Assembly: GCF_014202495.1 (NCBI RefSeq)
Contig: NZ_JACHHA010000003.1
Span: 212,666 to 276,665 of the forward strand
Direction: 5' to 3'
Source: Cerasibacillus quisquiliarum
GTDB lineage: Bacteria; Bacillota; Bacilli; Bacillales; Amphibacillaceae
DNA: 64,000 nucleotides
In this document: one piece after another, positions 46,841-55,694 of the stretch
How positions within the stretch are numbered: the stretch's first letter is position 1
Layout of the letters: every line of letters begins with the position of its first letter
Notes under the pieces: generated by a model
What the model was told of the DNA's origin: nothing
Databases searched by the model: none
What the model saw: the letters and a program-made list of their open reading frames with translations, nothing else
Translations under genes and position numbers: made by a program

Positions 46841-46868
46841 TAATAGATTCATTCGATTATGCCGATAT
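46841..46868 (+). promoter_or_regulatory. Sigma-D (motility) promoter of cheV
   Basis: GCCGATAT at 46861-46868 is an exact sigma-D -10, and TAAT at 46841-46844 (16-base spacer) matches three of four bases of TAAA. The cheV ATG is 45 bases downstream of the -10. Confidence 0.8.
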
Positions 46869-46912
46869 CATATATATATAACAATTATTTTGAATCATTA
46901 GGAGCGTTAGAT

Positions 46913-47821
46913 ATGACTAATAAAACAAATATATTACTAGAAAGTGGAACAAATGAGTTAGAAGTCATCATGTTTGAAGTAGGAGGAGGGGTATATGGTA
47001 TTAATGTGCTTAAAGTCCGCGAAATTATTAATCCATTACCGATTACACAGATTCCCAATTCTCCAGAAAATATCGAAGGAATGATACGGTTACGTGAGGA
47101 AGTACTTCCCGTCATTAACTTAGCAAACGTTTTAAATGTTCCGACATCAACTGATCCTTCAAAAGATAAATTTATTATTACCGAATTAAATCAAATAAAA
47201 ATTGCTTTTCGTGTGCATCATGTGTCACGAATACATCGAGTTTCCTGGAAACAAATTGAAAAACCAAGCAAATTATCAACCGGACAACAAGCCTATGCCA
47301 TAGGTATTATAAAATTAGAAGAAACGATGCCGATTCTGTTAGATTTTGAAAAAATTATTATTGATATTACACCAGAAGCTGGTATAAATATCGATACGTT
47401 GAAAGAATTAGGACCACGTGAACGTTCGCAAAAACATATCGTTGTGGCAGAAGATTCGGCTGTGTTAAGACAACTTTTAAAGGATACGTTAGCAGAAGCT
47501 GGCTATGAAAATGTGCGATTTTACGAAAATGGAAAAGATGCTTGGATGTATTTAAGTTCGGTAGCAGAAAATGAAAACATCGATCCGAAAGAGAAAGTTC
47601 AATTAGTTATAACAGATATCGAAATGCCACAAATGGATGGGCATCATCTAACAAAAAGGATTAAAAGTGATTCTCGATTAAGCGACATTCCTGTTATTGT
47701 TTTCTCATCATTGATTACCGAAGATTTATATCATAAAGGTATACAAGTAGGTGCAAGTTCACAAGTAAGTAAACCACAGATAGTAGAACTTGTAAAAGAA
47801 GTAGACAAACATATAATATAA
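46913..47821 (+). CDS. cheV: Chemotaxis coupling/response regulator protein CheV
   Basis: About 302 residues with a CheW-like domain (about 15-160: FEVGGGVYGINVLKVREII ... LREEVLPVINL) and a receiver domain (about 173-300) with AEDSAVLR, TDIEMPQMDG carrying the phospho-Asp, the VFSS switch and VSKP. CheV couples receptors to CheA and adapts by phosphorylation. AGGAGCG is 9 bases before the ATG at 46913; the ATG at 46859 falls inside the promoter. It implies the organism has sigma-D-driven motility. Confidence 0.95.
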   Translation: MTNKTNILLESGTNELEVIMFEVGGGVYGINVLKVREIINPLPITQIPNSPENIEGMIRLREEVLPVINLANVLNVPTSTDPSKDKFIITELNQIKIAFRVHHVSRIHRVSWKQIEKPSKLSTGQQAYAIGIIKLEETMPILLDFEKIIIDITPEAGINIDTLKELGPRERSQKHIVVAEDSAVLRQLLKDTLAEAGYENVRFYENGKDAWMYLSSVAENENIDPKEKVQLVITDIEMPQMDGHHLTKRIKSDSRLSDIPVIVFSSLITEDLYHKGIQVGASSQVSKPQIVELVKEVDKHII

Positions 47822-47832
47822 TATAATATATT

Positions 47833-47876
47833 GCTATCATAAAAGCGTGCAAATACACTTTTATGATAGCTTTTTT
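47833..47876 (+). terminator. Terminator after cheV
   Basis: GCTATCATAAAAG...CTTTTATGATAGC stem of about 13 bp plus GTG/CAC, followed by six T. Confidence 0.92.
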
Positions 47877-47947
47877 ACTATATAAAACGGGTATCAATAG
47901 GGAATTATTTTTTAGAAATTCACTCGCAATATGTTATATTGATTGAT

Positions 47948-48022
47948 TATAATCGATGAATGAGTAAAGAGTAAATCATTGATAAAACTACTGACTATAA
48001 AGTGATAGGTCAGTTGCTTTTT
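47948..48022 (+). other. Possible short RNA gene: TATAAT and a terminator-like hairpin
   Basis: TATAAT at 47948-47953 is followed 40 bases later by a stem (ACTGACTAT 47990-47998 with ATAGGTCAGT 48005-48014, one bulge) and GCTTTTT. A transcript of about 60 nt could be made here. The -35 is poor. The remainder of the 47822-48127 gap holds the terminators listed and no gene. Confidence 0.3.
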
Positions 48023-48037
48023 AAAGGAAGTAAATTT

Positions 48038-48072
<35 letters not shown>

Positions 48073-48083
48073 CTATAAATGAA

Positions 48084-48122
48084 ATATCTCAATATATAAG
48101 TAAACTTATGATATTGAGATAT
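48084..48122. terminator. Stem-loop at the 3' end of the FAD/Rieske gene
   Basis: ATATCTCAATAT/ATATTGAGATAT perfect 12-bp stem; on the - strand it follows the oxidoreductase stop codon, with only a weak T-run. Confidence 0.6.
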
Positions 48123-48127
48123 AAAAA

Positions 48128-49654
48128 TTATTCAGTGATTCTTTTTAATGGTTTTTTTGCTGGACCTGTTATAACTTCACCTGTATAAGAGAAACGTGAT
48201 CCATGACATGGACAATCCCATGTATGATCGCCAGAATTCCATTCTACTTCACATCCTAAATGTGTACATGTCGTATTAACTAGATGCACTTTATGATGTT
48301 CATCCATATAAACGCCTGTTCGTTTACCGTTCACACGTGTAATTAATGCTTCACCTGGTCGCATTTTTTCTATTGCTTTTATATCTTTTGTATGATCAAA
48401 TTTTCCTCTTAACATATGTTTAGCGACATCTAAATTGATAGCTGCGAATCGCTTTAAACCAGGATCTATTTTAAACCTTGCTGGCGTAAATAATTTAGAA
48501 TAACGATTTTTCTTTCCTATGATTTGGTCAGTTATTATTTTAGCTGCTATCGTTCCGTTTGTCATACCCCATTTTCTATATCCAGTTGCTACAAAAACAT
48601 TTTGATGTGTCGGTGTAATTGGACCGATATAAGGTAGCTTATCCAATGTTGTTAAATCTTGTGTCGACCAGCGAAATAATGGTTCTGAAGATTGCGTAAG
48701 ATCTTGCGCAAAGTTTTCAAGCGCCTGATAATGATAACGCGTTTCTTTCCCTTGACCTGTTTTATGATTTTCACCAATAATTAATAACAATTCTTCCCCA
48801 TTATATTGAACACTTCTAATCGAACGTGACGGTGATTCAGCATTTATATACATCCCACCTGGGTATTTAAATGAAGACTTTATCGCTAGAACGTATGCTC
48901 TTTCAGGATACATACGCATCGGATAAAAGCCTTCACCATCATAAAAAGGAAATTGACTTGCTACGATGACATAGTTACAAAATACGCGAATGCCTTGATC
49001 AGTAATGACAGCAGGTCGCTTATTAAATTCAATATCGACTGCTGTTGTGTTTTCAAACACGCTTCCCCCTAATTGTTGAATCTCTTCAACTAAACGTTTT
49101 AAATATAATAATGGATGAAATTGGGCTTGATTATTCATACGTAAAGCTAATTTGATCGGCAAATTTAATGGAATTTTGTCTAGTAAATCACCTTTAATAT
49201 TCAACAAATCATAAGCTTTTTTCTCTTTTTTTAATTTTTCAACGTACTTTTCGTTATTTGTATAGATGTAAGCATCTTCTTCGGTTAATTGACAATCTAT
49301 ATTTAATGTATTAATAAATTGTTTGATTATTTCAATCGCTTCAACTTGAGCTTCGTAATATAAACGAGCATGCTCTTCACCAAAATGGTTGATTAATTCA
49401 TCATAGATTAGACCGTGTTGAGCTGTTACTTTAGCCGTCGTGTGTCCAGTTGCTCCATTTAAAATGACATCTGAATCTAAAATAGCAACTTTTAAGCCAT
49501 GATGTTTTGTTAATAGATAAGCTGTTGTTATACCAGTAATGCCCGCACCAATAATGGCTACATCAGCATCAATATTTTCCTTTAGTGTAGAGAATGATGG
49601 TAAATGGATCTCTTGTCGCCAAATCGGTTCCGTATTAGGTTTTTCTTTCGCCAT
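48128..49654 (-). CDS. yhfW: FAD-dependent oxidoreductase with C-terminal Rieske domain (YhfW-like)
   Basis: About 508 residues. The DAO/FAD domain opens with VAIIGAGITGITTAYLL; the last 75 residues form a Rieske [2Fe-2S] domain with CTHLGCEVEW and CPCHGSRF supplying the two Cys and two His ligands. The substrate is unknown; the family includes glycine-oxidase-like enzymes. I chose the ATG at 49654 with TGAGGAG 9 bases upstream, matching YhfW length (509). A ferredoxin gene lies next to it. Confidence 0.92.
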   Translation of the reverse strand: MAKEKPNTEPIWRQEIHLPSFSTLKENIDADVAIIGAGITGITTAYLLTKHHGLKVAILDSDVILNGATGHTTAKVTAQHGLIYDELINHFGEEHARLYYEAQVEAIEIIKQFINTLNIDCQLTEEDAYIYTNNEKYVEKLKKEKKAYDLLNIKGDLLDKIPLNLPIKLALRMNNQAQFHPLLYLKRLVEEIQQLGGSVFENTTAVDIEFNKRPAVITDQGIRVFCNYVIVASQFPFYDGEGFYPMRMYPERAYVLAIKSSFKYPGGMYINAESPSRSIRSVQYNGEELLLIIGENHKTGQGKETRYHYQALENFAQDLTQSSEPLFRWSTQDLTTLDKLPYIGPITPTHQNVFVATGYRKWGMTNGTIAAKIITDQIIGKKNRYSKLFTPARFKIDPGLKRFAAINLDVAKHMLRGKFDHTKDIKAIEKMRPGEALITRVNGKRTGVYMDEHHKVHLVNTTCTHLGCEVEWNSGDHTWDCPCHGSRFSYTGEVITGPAKKPLKRITE

Positions 49655-49722
49655 TGGATTCAACTCCTCATATGACATTAAGAGTAGTTTACCCCATCTA
49701 TCTTCTAAATATACGGAAATAA

Positions 49723-49751
49723 AAACACCTACTTAATTAAAGTAGGTGTTT
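49723..49751 (-). terminator. Terminator after the ferredoxin gene
   Basis: AAACACCTACTT/AAGTAGGTGTTT perfect 12-bp stem; on the - strand it is followed by TTTATTT. Confidence 0.88.
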
Positions 49752-49763
49752 AAAACAAGCTTA

Positions 49764-50000
49764 TCAATTCTCAAAGAATTTGCGATTTAATTCAATATAT
49801 TCACTTTCTTCTTCAGGTACTTCATCTTCTATGAAAATAGCTTCAACTGGACATACAGCTTCACATGCTCCGCAATCGATACAAACATCAGGGTCGATAT
49901 AAAACATATCCTCCCCTTCTTCTATACAATCAACAGGACATACTTCAACACATTCAGCTGCTTTTTCAGTTTTACATGGTGATGTGATAACAAATGCCAT
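49764..50000 (-). CDS. 7Fe-type ferredoxin
   Basis: A 78-residue ferredoxin. Cys40, 43, 46 and 50 form a classical CxxCxxCxxxCP set for a [4Fe-4S] cluster; Cys9, 17, 21 and 25 in the spacing of C-x7-C-x3-CP suit a [3Fe-4S] (or second 4Fe) cluster. The last 25 residues are acidic. It carries electrons in the cytoplasm; the partner is unknown but may be the adjacent oxidoreductase. AGGAGG precedes the ATG at 50000. Confidence 0.93.
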   Translation of the reverse strand: MAFVITSPCKTEKAAECVEVCPVDCIEEGEDMFYIDPDVCIDCGACEAVCPVEAIFIEDEVPEEESEYIELNRKFFEN

Positions 50001-50118
50001 ATATCTTTCTTCCTCCTTTATCATACAGAAACAGCGTTTATTGCAATATTAATTAAAAAAAGTAAAGCATATTTATTAATTTTACAAAAATGAAATCACA
50101 GTTTCAAGGAAATACGTC

Positions 50119-50325
50119 TTATTTTATTTCTTCAAAATACGCCTTAAAAAAGCCACCTATCCGCTCACTATTATCTATAATAAAATAAAACTCATCTGTT
50201 TCATTTTTAACATCATACAATTTACCTGGTGTAAGCTTGCGATTTACGATAAACTTTTTTGCATCTGCATGAACACATTTTACTTGCTTAATAGTTGGTC
50301 GTTTTTCCCATGTTAAATGAATCAT
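50119..50325 (-). CDS. Small DUF6501-like protein
   Basis: A 68-residue protein (MIHLTWEKRPTIKQVKCVHADAKKF ... LTPGKLYDVKNETDEFYFIIDNSERIGGF). It resembles small Bacillaceae proteins grouped as DUF6501; function unknown. AGAGG-like ribosome site before the ATG. It is close downstream of msrAB and may share its transcript. Confidence 0.8.
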   Translation of the reverse strand: MIHLTWEKRPTIKQVKCVHADAKKFIVNRKLTPGKLYDVKNETDEFYFIIDNSERIGGFFKAYFEEIK

Positions 50326-50340
50326 TTTTATTCCTCTTTT

Positions 50341-51297
50341 CTACTCATTATTTTCTTTAAATAAATATAAATAATGCCCATAACCTGCCTTTTTCATGTC
50401 TTGCTTAGGAATAAAACGAAGTGCTGCCGAATTAATACAATATCTTAAACCACCTGCTTTTTTCGGTCCATCAGGAAAGACATGTCCTAAATGAGCATTC
50501 GATTGCCTGCTTCTTACTTCTGTCCGTTTCATACCGTGAGATAAATCAAGATGTTCTGTCACATAATAGGGATCGATTGGTTTAGTAAAGCTCGGCCAAC
50601 CACAACCCGCATCATATTTATCGGTTGATGAAAAAAGAACCTCACCTGTAATGATATCGACATAGATTCCTTCTTCATCATTGTCCCAATATTCATTTGC
50701 AAATGGGGGCTCTGTACCATTTTCTTGTGTGACATGATAAGCAAGAGGCGATAACTTTTCTTGAAGTTGACGATTATTAATTTGCCAATTATCTTTTATA
50801 AACGATTCTCGCCCCGATCCTCTTTTATACAATTTATAATGAAAAGCATTTTTTTTATAATAATATTGATGATTTTCTTCAGCTGGAAAAAATGGTTGAG
50901 CTGGTAAAATTTCCGTAACGATAGGACGAGAAAACTTGCCACTTTTTGCAAGTTGTTGTTTCGATTTTTCGGCTATTTCTTTTTGTTTTTTATTATGGTA
51001 AAATATTGCCGTTCGATATGACGGACCGCGATCATGGAACTGTCCATTCGCATCAGTTGGATCAATTTGCTGCCAAAAAGTTGAAACAAGTTCTTCGTAT
51101 GACATGATATGTGGATCATATTCAATTTGCACTGCTTCAACATGACCTGTTTGTTGTGAGACGACTTGTTCATACGTCGGATTTTCTACATGACCACCTG
51201 TGTAGCCTGAAACAACATCATAAATACCAGGGCGTTCATCAAACGGTTCGACCATACACCAGAAGCAGCCACCAGCAAAAGTTGCAAGTTCTCGCAT
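50341..51297 (-). CDS. msrAB: Peptide methionine sulfoxide reductase MsrA/MsrB fusion
   Basis: A 318-residue fusion. MsrA (about 1-170) has the catalytic GCFWC (Cys11); MsrB (about 175-315) has [20 protein letters not shown] and the catalytic Cys in [11 protein letters not shown]. The zinc-binding CxxC pairs of some MsrB proteins are absent ([10 protein letters not shown]). The two halves repair S- and R-methionine sulfoxide. GGAGGG precedes the ATG at 51297. B. subtilis has the two as separate neighbouring genes. Confidence 0.95.
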   Translation of the reverse strand: MRELATFAGGCFWCMVEPFDERPGIYDVVSGYTGGHVENPTYEQVVSQQTGHVEAVQIEYDPHIMSYEELVSTFWQQIDPTDANGQFHDRGPSYRTAIFYHNKKQKEIAEKSKQQLAKSGKFSRPIVTEILPAQPFFPAEENHQYYYKKNAFHYKLYKRGSGRESFIKDNWQINNRQLQEKLSPLAYHVTQENGTEPPFANEYWDNDEEGIYVDIITGEVLFSSTDKYDAGCGWPSFTKPIDPYYVTEHLDLSHGMKRTEVRSRQSNAHLGHVFPDGPKKAGGLRYCINSAALRFIPKQDMKKAGYGHYLYLFKENNE

Positions 51298-51316
51298 AAT
51301 TATCCCTCCATAGTAT

Positions 51317-51760
51317 TTAAATAAACAGTTTTGGCACTGATTCACCTGATTGTCTAGTTTGTTGTTTCATCTTAATGTTCTCATCTACATTGTTAGTGTC
51401 AGAGTTATCTGAGTTAGTCACTTCATTGACATGAACATCGGCTTCACTATTTCTGTTATTTTCAGTTTCATCGACAGATTCCATCTCTTGGAATGCTTTT
51501 AACATCTGGAACATCGTAGGTAAACTTCGTATAATTGGTCCATATTGTTTAATTAATGGTGCTGTCGTTTCAACAACTTTCAAGATACTTTGCATATGTG
51601 TTAAGACGTTTGAAATGGTTCCCGTTGTACGAGTTGAATTTATATTAGGTAAAAATCTTTTCCAAATTGATTGTAACGGATGCGTATTATGGCTCGGCTG
51701 TTGAATATATTGATAACTTGGTGGTTGGTAATAATGACGTGATGATGGTGGAAATATCAT
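51317..51760 (-). CDS. yqfQ: VrrA/YqfQ family protein
   Basis: A 147-residue low-complexity protein: an N-terminal Pro/Tyr/Gln-rich part ([19 protein letters not shown]), then the conserved [22 protein letters not shown] motif, then an acidic Asn/Asp-rich tail. These are YqfQ/VrrA features; function unknown, with spore links proposed for relatives. I chose the ATG at 51760 (AGAGAGGG upstream); the frame upstream includes a TATAAT box and is probably not coding. Confidence 0.8.
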   Translation of the reverse strand: MIFPPSSRHYYQPPSYQYIQQPSHNTHPLQSIWKRFLPNINSTRTTGTISNVLTHMQSILKVVETTAPLIKQYGPIIRSLPTMFQMLKAFQEMESVDETENNRNSEADVHVNEVTNSDNSDTNNVDENIKMKQQTRQSGESVPKLFI

Positions 51761-51948
51761 CTCAATCCCTCTCTTCAGAAAGTCATCTAGACTATTATAC
51801 GTTGTGCCTAGAAAAGCGTGTAGGCATTTTAAGCATGAACTATTTCCCAGGCAAGCGCATAATCCAACACCCTTCGCCATAAATCATCTATTTATCTTGT
51901 CATGATGACGGCTAACTTGTCAAAATCTGCTATTCATTAGTTAGCATA

Positions 51949-52176
51949 TCATATATTTCCCTTATCTTGACTATGATAGACATCCCACAATGTATCAAAA
52001 ACAGATAAAGCGTTAATAAACGGACTATTCATTTCTAAATATCGACTTATTTCATCATAGCTTGTAGAATACTTAGGAAATTGATGTTCATTAAAGATCC
52101 ATTCCGCTAAACGACTTTCATCATCGTCAACTAACTTACCACGATAAGACATAATAAATTGATAAAATGTTCGCAT
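51949..52176 (-). CDS. yozE: YozE family (UPF0346) protein
   Basis: A 75-residue protein with the YozE pattern TFYQFIMSYRGK ... FNEHQFPKYSTSYDEISRYLEMN ... ALSVFDTLWDVYH. The family has a SAM-like helical fold and no assigned function. It lies 12 bases downstream of tatC. Confidence 0.9.
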   Translation of the reverse strand: MRTFYQFIMSYRGKLVDDDESRLAEWIFNEHQFPKYSTSYDEISRYLEMNSPFINALSVFDTLWDVYHSQDKGNI

Positions 52177-52187
52177 CTAATCATTCC

Positions 52188-52946
52188 TTAATTTGTATCT
52201 TCCATAAACGCCTCATGTTTCGCGATTTTTTTACGGTAAACGAAATGAGATAAATATATACTAATTTCATATAAGATGATTAATGGAACTGCAACGACAA
52301 TTTGTAAAAAGAAATCAGGCGGTGTAACTGCTGCTCCAATAATTACCATAATAAAATAAGCATATTTACGAATTTTTTTCATAAATGATGGTGTTAGAAT
52401 CCCTAACTGAGTTAAAAACATAGCAATAATCGGTACTTCAAAAAAGAGTGCAAATGGCAAGCTAACTTTAAACACAAACCGGAAATAGTTTCCTACAGTA
52501 AAGATTTCATTGAACATCCCATCATTTAGTGATAAGAGAAATGGAAGGATGAGTTTTATAAACATAAAATAGCCAAAAATAATTCCACCTAGAAATAATA
52601 GAAAAATGACTGGTATGTACATTAATGATGCTCTACGCTCTCGCTTTGTTAAACCTGGTTTAATAAATAACCATAGTTGAAGGCTCAAAAAGGGAATAGT
52701 CCCAGCAAGCGCAACAACTCCAGCTAACGTAAAATAAATCCAAATTATTTCTCCTAGGCTCGTTACAGCCAATTTAAATGGGATGTCTTTTTCAAAAAAA
52801 TGATAGATTGGTTTATGATAAATAAAAGCAACGATGAAGAGAACGATAAACATAATCGCTGTCACAATTAACCGATTTCTTAACTCTGACAGATGTTCTG
52901 TGACATTCATTTCTTTCGCTTCATTTGAATTTAAATCTTCACTCAT
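52188..52946 (-). CDS. tatC: Twin-arginine translocase subunit TatC
   Basis: A 252-residue protein with six transmembrane helices, the N-terminal NVTEHLSELRNRL motif and the conserved FEVPI segment. TatC recognises twin-arginine signal peptides. It follows two tatA genes on the same strand and forms a minimal TatAC system with them. Confidence 0.95.
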   Translation of the reverse strand: MSEDLNSNEAKEMNVTEHLSELRNRLIVTAIMFIVLFIVAFIYHKPIYHFFEKDIPFKLAVTSLGEIIWIYFTLAGVVALAGTIPFLSLQLWLFIKPGLTKRERRASLMYIPVIFLLFLGGIIFGYFMFIKLILPFLLSLNDGMFNEIFTVGNYFRFVFKVSLPFALFFEVPIIAMFLTQLGILTPSFMKKIRKYAYFIMVIIGAAVTPPDFFLQIVVAVPLIILYEISIYLSHFVYRKKIAKHEAFMEDTN

Positions 52947-53012
52947 TATACTTCACTCCTAGCAGAAAAGAAGATGTAAGGTTTTATCCCCTACACCTTC
53001 CACTAAAACAAC

Positions 53013-53177
53013 TTAGCTTTTTTTAGAATCGTCTGTTAAATCTTTCGTAGCTTTTTTAAATTCGTTCAATGATGTACCAAATGCTTTACCAATCTCAGGT
53101 AATTTTGATGGCCCAAATATGATTAAAGCAAGAATTAAAATTAAAATGAGCCCTGGTATACCAATATTACTGAACAT
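53013..53177 (-). CDS. tatA: Sec-independent translocase TatA, short copy
   Basis: A 54-residue TatA: one transmembrane helix ([16 protein letters not shown]), then the hinge [10 protein letters not shown] and an amphipathic helix ([17 protein letters not shown]). TatA polymerises to form the Tat pore. It lies between the second tatA and tatC, a small gene easily missed. GAGTGA-type ribosome site upstream of the ATG. Confidence 0.93.
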   Translation of the reverse strand: MFSNIGIPGLILILILALIIFGPSKLPEIGKAFGTSLNEFKKATKDLTDDSKKS

Positions 53178-53199
53178 GATGATTCACTCCAACATATAT

Positions 53200-53400
53200 T
53201 TATTTGTTTTCCTTAATCATGTCTTTTACTTCATTAAGTTCCTCTTTAACATCGCCTGTTAGATCATTTGTTGTTTTTTTAAATACATTCAATGTTTCAC
53301 CAGCGGCTTTACCTATTTCTGGTAATTTAGACGGTCCGAAAATAATTAATGCGATTATTAATATTAAAATGAGGCCTGGAACACCGATGCTTGCTAACAT
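53200..53400 (-). CDS. tatA: Sec-independent translocase TatA, long copy
   Basis: A 66-residue TatA close in sequence to the neighbouring copy: helix [24 protein letters not shown], then an amphipathic helix and a longer charged tail ending DMIKENK. The pair looks like a tandem duplication, possibly with one copy serving a TatB-like or regulatory role; that is inference. GAGGGTG precedes the ATG. Confidence 0.94.
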   Translation of the reverse strand: MLASIGVPGLILILIIALIIFGPSKLPEIGKAAGETLNVFKKTTNDLTGDVKEELNEVKDMIKENK

Positions 53401-53483
53401 ATAAACACCCTCTATAAATTAGTGAACGTCATTTAACTTCAATTTATCATTAGTTTATCATGTTTTTCTGTCTGTGTACAAGT

Positions 53484-54062
53484 TTAAAATGATTTAGCTC
53501 GATTGTATTCATCTGGGTAATTCATATTAAAGAAATGTTTTTCTACTATACCGTCAGCTATTTGTCCAAAATCATACACATACTTAACATTTATTTTTGA
53601 GAAAAAGCTTCTAACTTTTAAGTTATTTAATTGTAGTTGTTTTTGAACAACGGGTAGTACATTTTTCTTATATATACCAGATAAAGGTTGTGGGCGGTTG
53701 TTGACATAAGGAATCACAGCGTCATATGTGTCTAATTTATTTAATAAATGTTGATAGACTTCTTTATGTATAAACGGTGTATCACATGGACTGATGATGA
53801 CGATATCTTTATCTATATGGTATAAAGCTGTTTCAATTCCCGCTAATGGTCCTTTACCGGGATAACGATCACGTATAACAGGCACATTTAGAAAGTCATA
53901 TATTTTAGTATCATTACTGACGATATAAACTTCCTGTGATAGTTGGCGCAGTTCTTTAAGAATCTTTTCAATCACAAATTCATTATTCAATTTTAATAGT
54001 GCTTTATTTGTTCCCATACGCGATGACTGACCACCTGCTAAAATAACAGAACTAAATTCCAT
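53484..54062 (-). CDS. mobA: Molybdenum cofactor guanylyltransferase MobA
   Basis: A 192-residue nucleotidyltransferase with the signature ILAGGQSSRMGTNKALL, the PVIRDRYPGKGPLAGI motif and PCDTPFI. It adds GMP to molybdopterin to make the cofactor of oxidoreductases, many of which use the Tat pathway, consistent with the nearby tat genes. No other moco genes are in the window. AGGAGGG precedes the ATG. Confidence 0.93.
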   Translation of the reverse strand: MEFSSVILAGGQSSRMGTNKALLKLNNEFVIEKILKELRQLSQEVYIVSNDTKIYDFLNVPVIRDRYPGKGPLAGIETALYHIDKDIVIISPCDTPFIHKEVYQHLLNKLDTYDAVIPYVNNRPQPLSGIYKKNVLPVVQKQLQLNNLKVRSFFSKINVKYVYDFGQIADGIVEKHFFNMNYPDEYNRAKSF

Positions 54063-54077
54063 CTAACTTCCCTCCTA

Positions 54078-54572
54078 CTAATTTAATCGATCATATTGGA
54101 GGAAATAGTAATCATATGGATTTTTATCATTTTTTTCGCCTTTAGTTTTTTTAGTTAAGTTCCAGACTTTCCGATCAAAATCAGGAAAGAACGTGTCACC
54201 TTGAAAATCGTGATCAATTAACGTAATGTGTAATCGATCAGCATAAGGCAACATTTGTTTATAAATCATTCCTCCACCTATAATAAAATATTCTTCATCT
54301 GGATGATCTTGATTCCAATTAAGAACTGTTTGAATATCATTAATCTTTTCAACTGTTTCAGGTAAATGAATCTGCTCATTCGTTGTAATAACGATATTCT
54401 TTCGATTAGGTAAAGGTCTACCTATTGATTCAAATGTTTTTCTTCCCATAATAATCGTATGCCCAATAGTTGTTTCTTTAAAATGTTGTAAATCTCTAGG
54501 TAAATGCCACGGCATTTTATTATTGTCTCCAATGACACGATTACGTCCCATAGCCACGACTATTGATAACAT
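54078..54572 (-). CDS. dfrA: Dihydrofolate reductase
   Basis: A 164-residue DHFR: SIVVAMGRNRVIGDNNKMPWHLPRDLQHF near the N-terminus, GRKTFESIGRPLPNRKNIVIT and the GGGMIYKQMLP motif. It regenerates tetrahydrofolate after thymidylate synthesis. I used the ATG at 54572 (GAAGGAG upstream) rather than a longer frame that runs into thyA. thyA and dfrA form one unit. Confidence 0.96.
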   Translation of the reverse strand: MLSIVVAMGRNRVIGDNNKMPWHLPRDLQHFKETTIGHTIIMGRKTFESIGRPLPNRKNIVITTNEQIHLPETVEKINDIQTVLNWNQDHPDEEYFIIGGGMIYKQMLPYADRLHITLIDHDFQGDTFFPDFDRKVWNLTKKTKGEKNDKNPYDYYFLQYDRLN

Positions 54573-54588
54573 TTCATATCTACTCCTT

Positions 54589-55545
54589 CTATACTGCGAT
54601 GGGTGCTTTAATTGCTGGATGTGGATCATAACCTTTTAGAATAAAGTCATCGACTTCATAATCAAATATACTAGCTCGCTCTTTATTTATGATTAATGTT
54701 GGCAATGATTTCGGTGACCGGGATAATTGTGTTTTAACTTGTTCCATATGGTTTAAGTATATATGTGCATCTCCAAATGTATGAACGAATTCACCGACTT
54801 TTAAATGACATTCACGAGCGATAAGATGTGTTAATAAAGCATAACTAGCAATATTAAAAGGCACACCTAAAAAAAGATCCGCACTTCTTTGATACAATTG
54901 ACATGATAATTTATCGTCTGCTACGTAAAATTGAAACAAAGTATGACATGGTGGTAAAGCCATATGTGGAATATCTTCAGGATTCCAAGCTGATACGATA
55001 TGGCGCCTTGAGTTTGGATTCGTCTTGATTGATGTTATCACATCTTTTAATTGATCAATTGTATCATTTTTACTCGTCTTCCATGCTCGCCATTGTTTTC
55101 CGTAAACAAATCCTAAATCACCAAACTTCTTAGCGAATTGTTCGTCTGTTAAAATAAGTAATTTAAAACGTTCCATTTGCTTCTCATATTCCTGACGAAA
55201 CAGTGTATCTTTTTGGCTGCGAATGCCAAAATCAGTCATATCTGGCCCTTTATAATCTTCACTTTCTATCCATTTTTTAAATGCCCATTCATTCCATATA
55301 TTATTACGATGTTCAAGTAAGTATTTTATGTTCGTATCGCCTTTAATAAACCACAGTAATTCACTAACGATTAAACGAAATGGTACACGTTTTGTTGTCA
55401 GTAATGGAAACCCTTTGCTTAAGTCAAAGCGAATTTGATGTCCAAATGATGAAAGTGTACCTGTATTTGTTCGATCGTCGCGTTTATTTCCGTGGTTAAG
55501 AACATATTGACATAAATCTAAATAGGCTTTTTCACCATAATACAT
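54589..55545 (-). CDS. thyA: Thymidylate synthase
   Basis: A 318-residue ThyA with the catalytic Cys in [12 protein letters not shown], the [10 protein letters not shown] segment and the C-terminal KAPIAV. It is the longer form with the roughly 50-residue insert (about 80-130) seen in staphylococci and lactobacilli. It makes dTMP from dUMP with methylene-THF. GGAGGG precedes the ATG; a palindrome lies just upstream. Confidence 0.96.
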   Translation of the reverse strand: MYYGEKAYLDLCQYVLNHGNKRDDRTNTGTLSSFGHQIRFDLSKGFPLLTTKRVPFRLIVSELLWFIKGDTNIKYLLEHRNNIWNEWAFKKWIESEDYKGPDMTDFGIRSQKDTLFRQEYEKQMERFKLLILTDEQFAKKFGDLGFVYGKQWRAWKTSKNDTIDQLKDVITSIKTNPNSRRHIVSAWNPEDIPHMALPPCHTLFQFYVADDKLSCQLYQRSADLFLGVPFNIASYALLTHLIARECHLKVGEFVHTFGDAHIYLNHMEQVKTQLSRSPKSLPTLIINKERASIFDYEVDDFILKGYDPHPAIKAPIAV

Positions 55546-55561
55546 TTCTATCCCTCCAAAA

Positions 55562-55577
55562 TACAGTTTATACTGTA
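55562..55577. promoter_or_regulatory. Inverted repeat overlapping the thyA promoter region
   Basis: TACAGT (55562-55567), TTAT, ACTGTA (55572-55577) form a perfect 6-bp-arm palindrome 17 bases before the thyA start. On the - strand it contains a TATAAA -10-like sequence, so a regulator binding here could block thyA-dfrA transcription. Confidence 0.5.
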
Positions 55578-55694
55578 AGTTTCATTTTACTGTTTAACGC
55601 ATTTGTTATCAAATCTGTAATCTAATCGTAAAACATAAGTGACTAGATTCTCCCATAAAATGTAATATAACAAGTTGACAAAGAAAGGAGTTTT

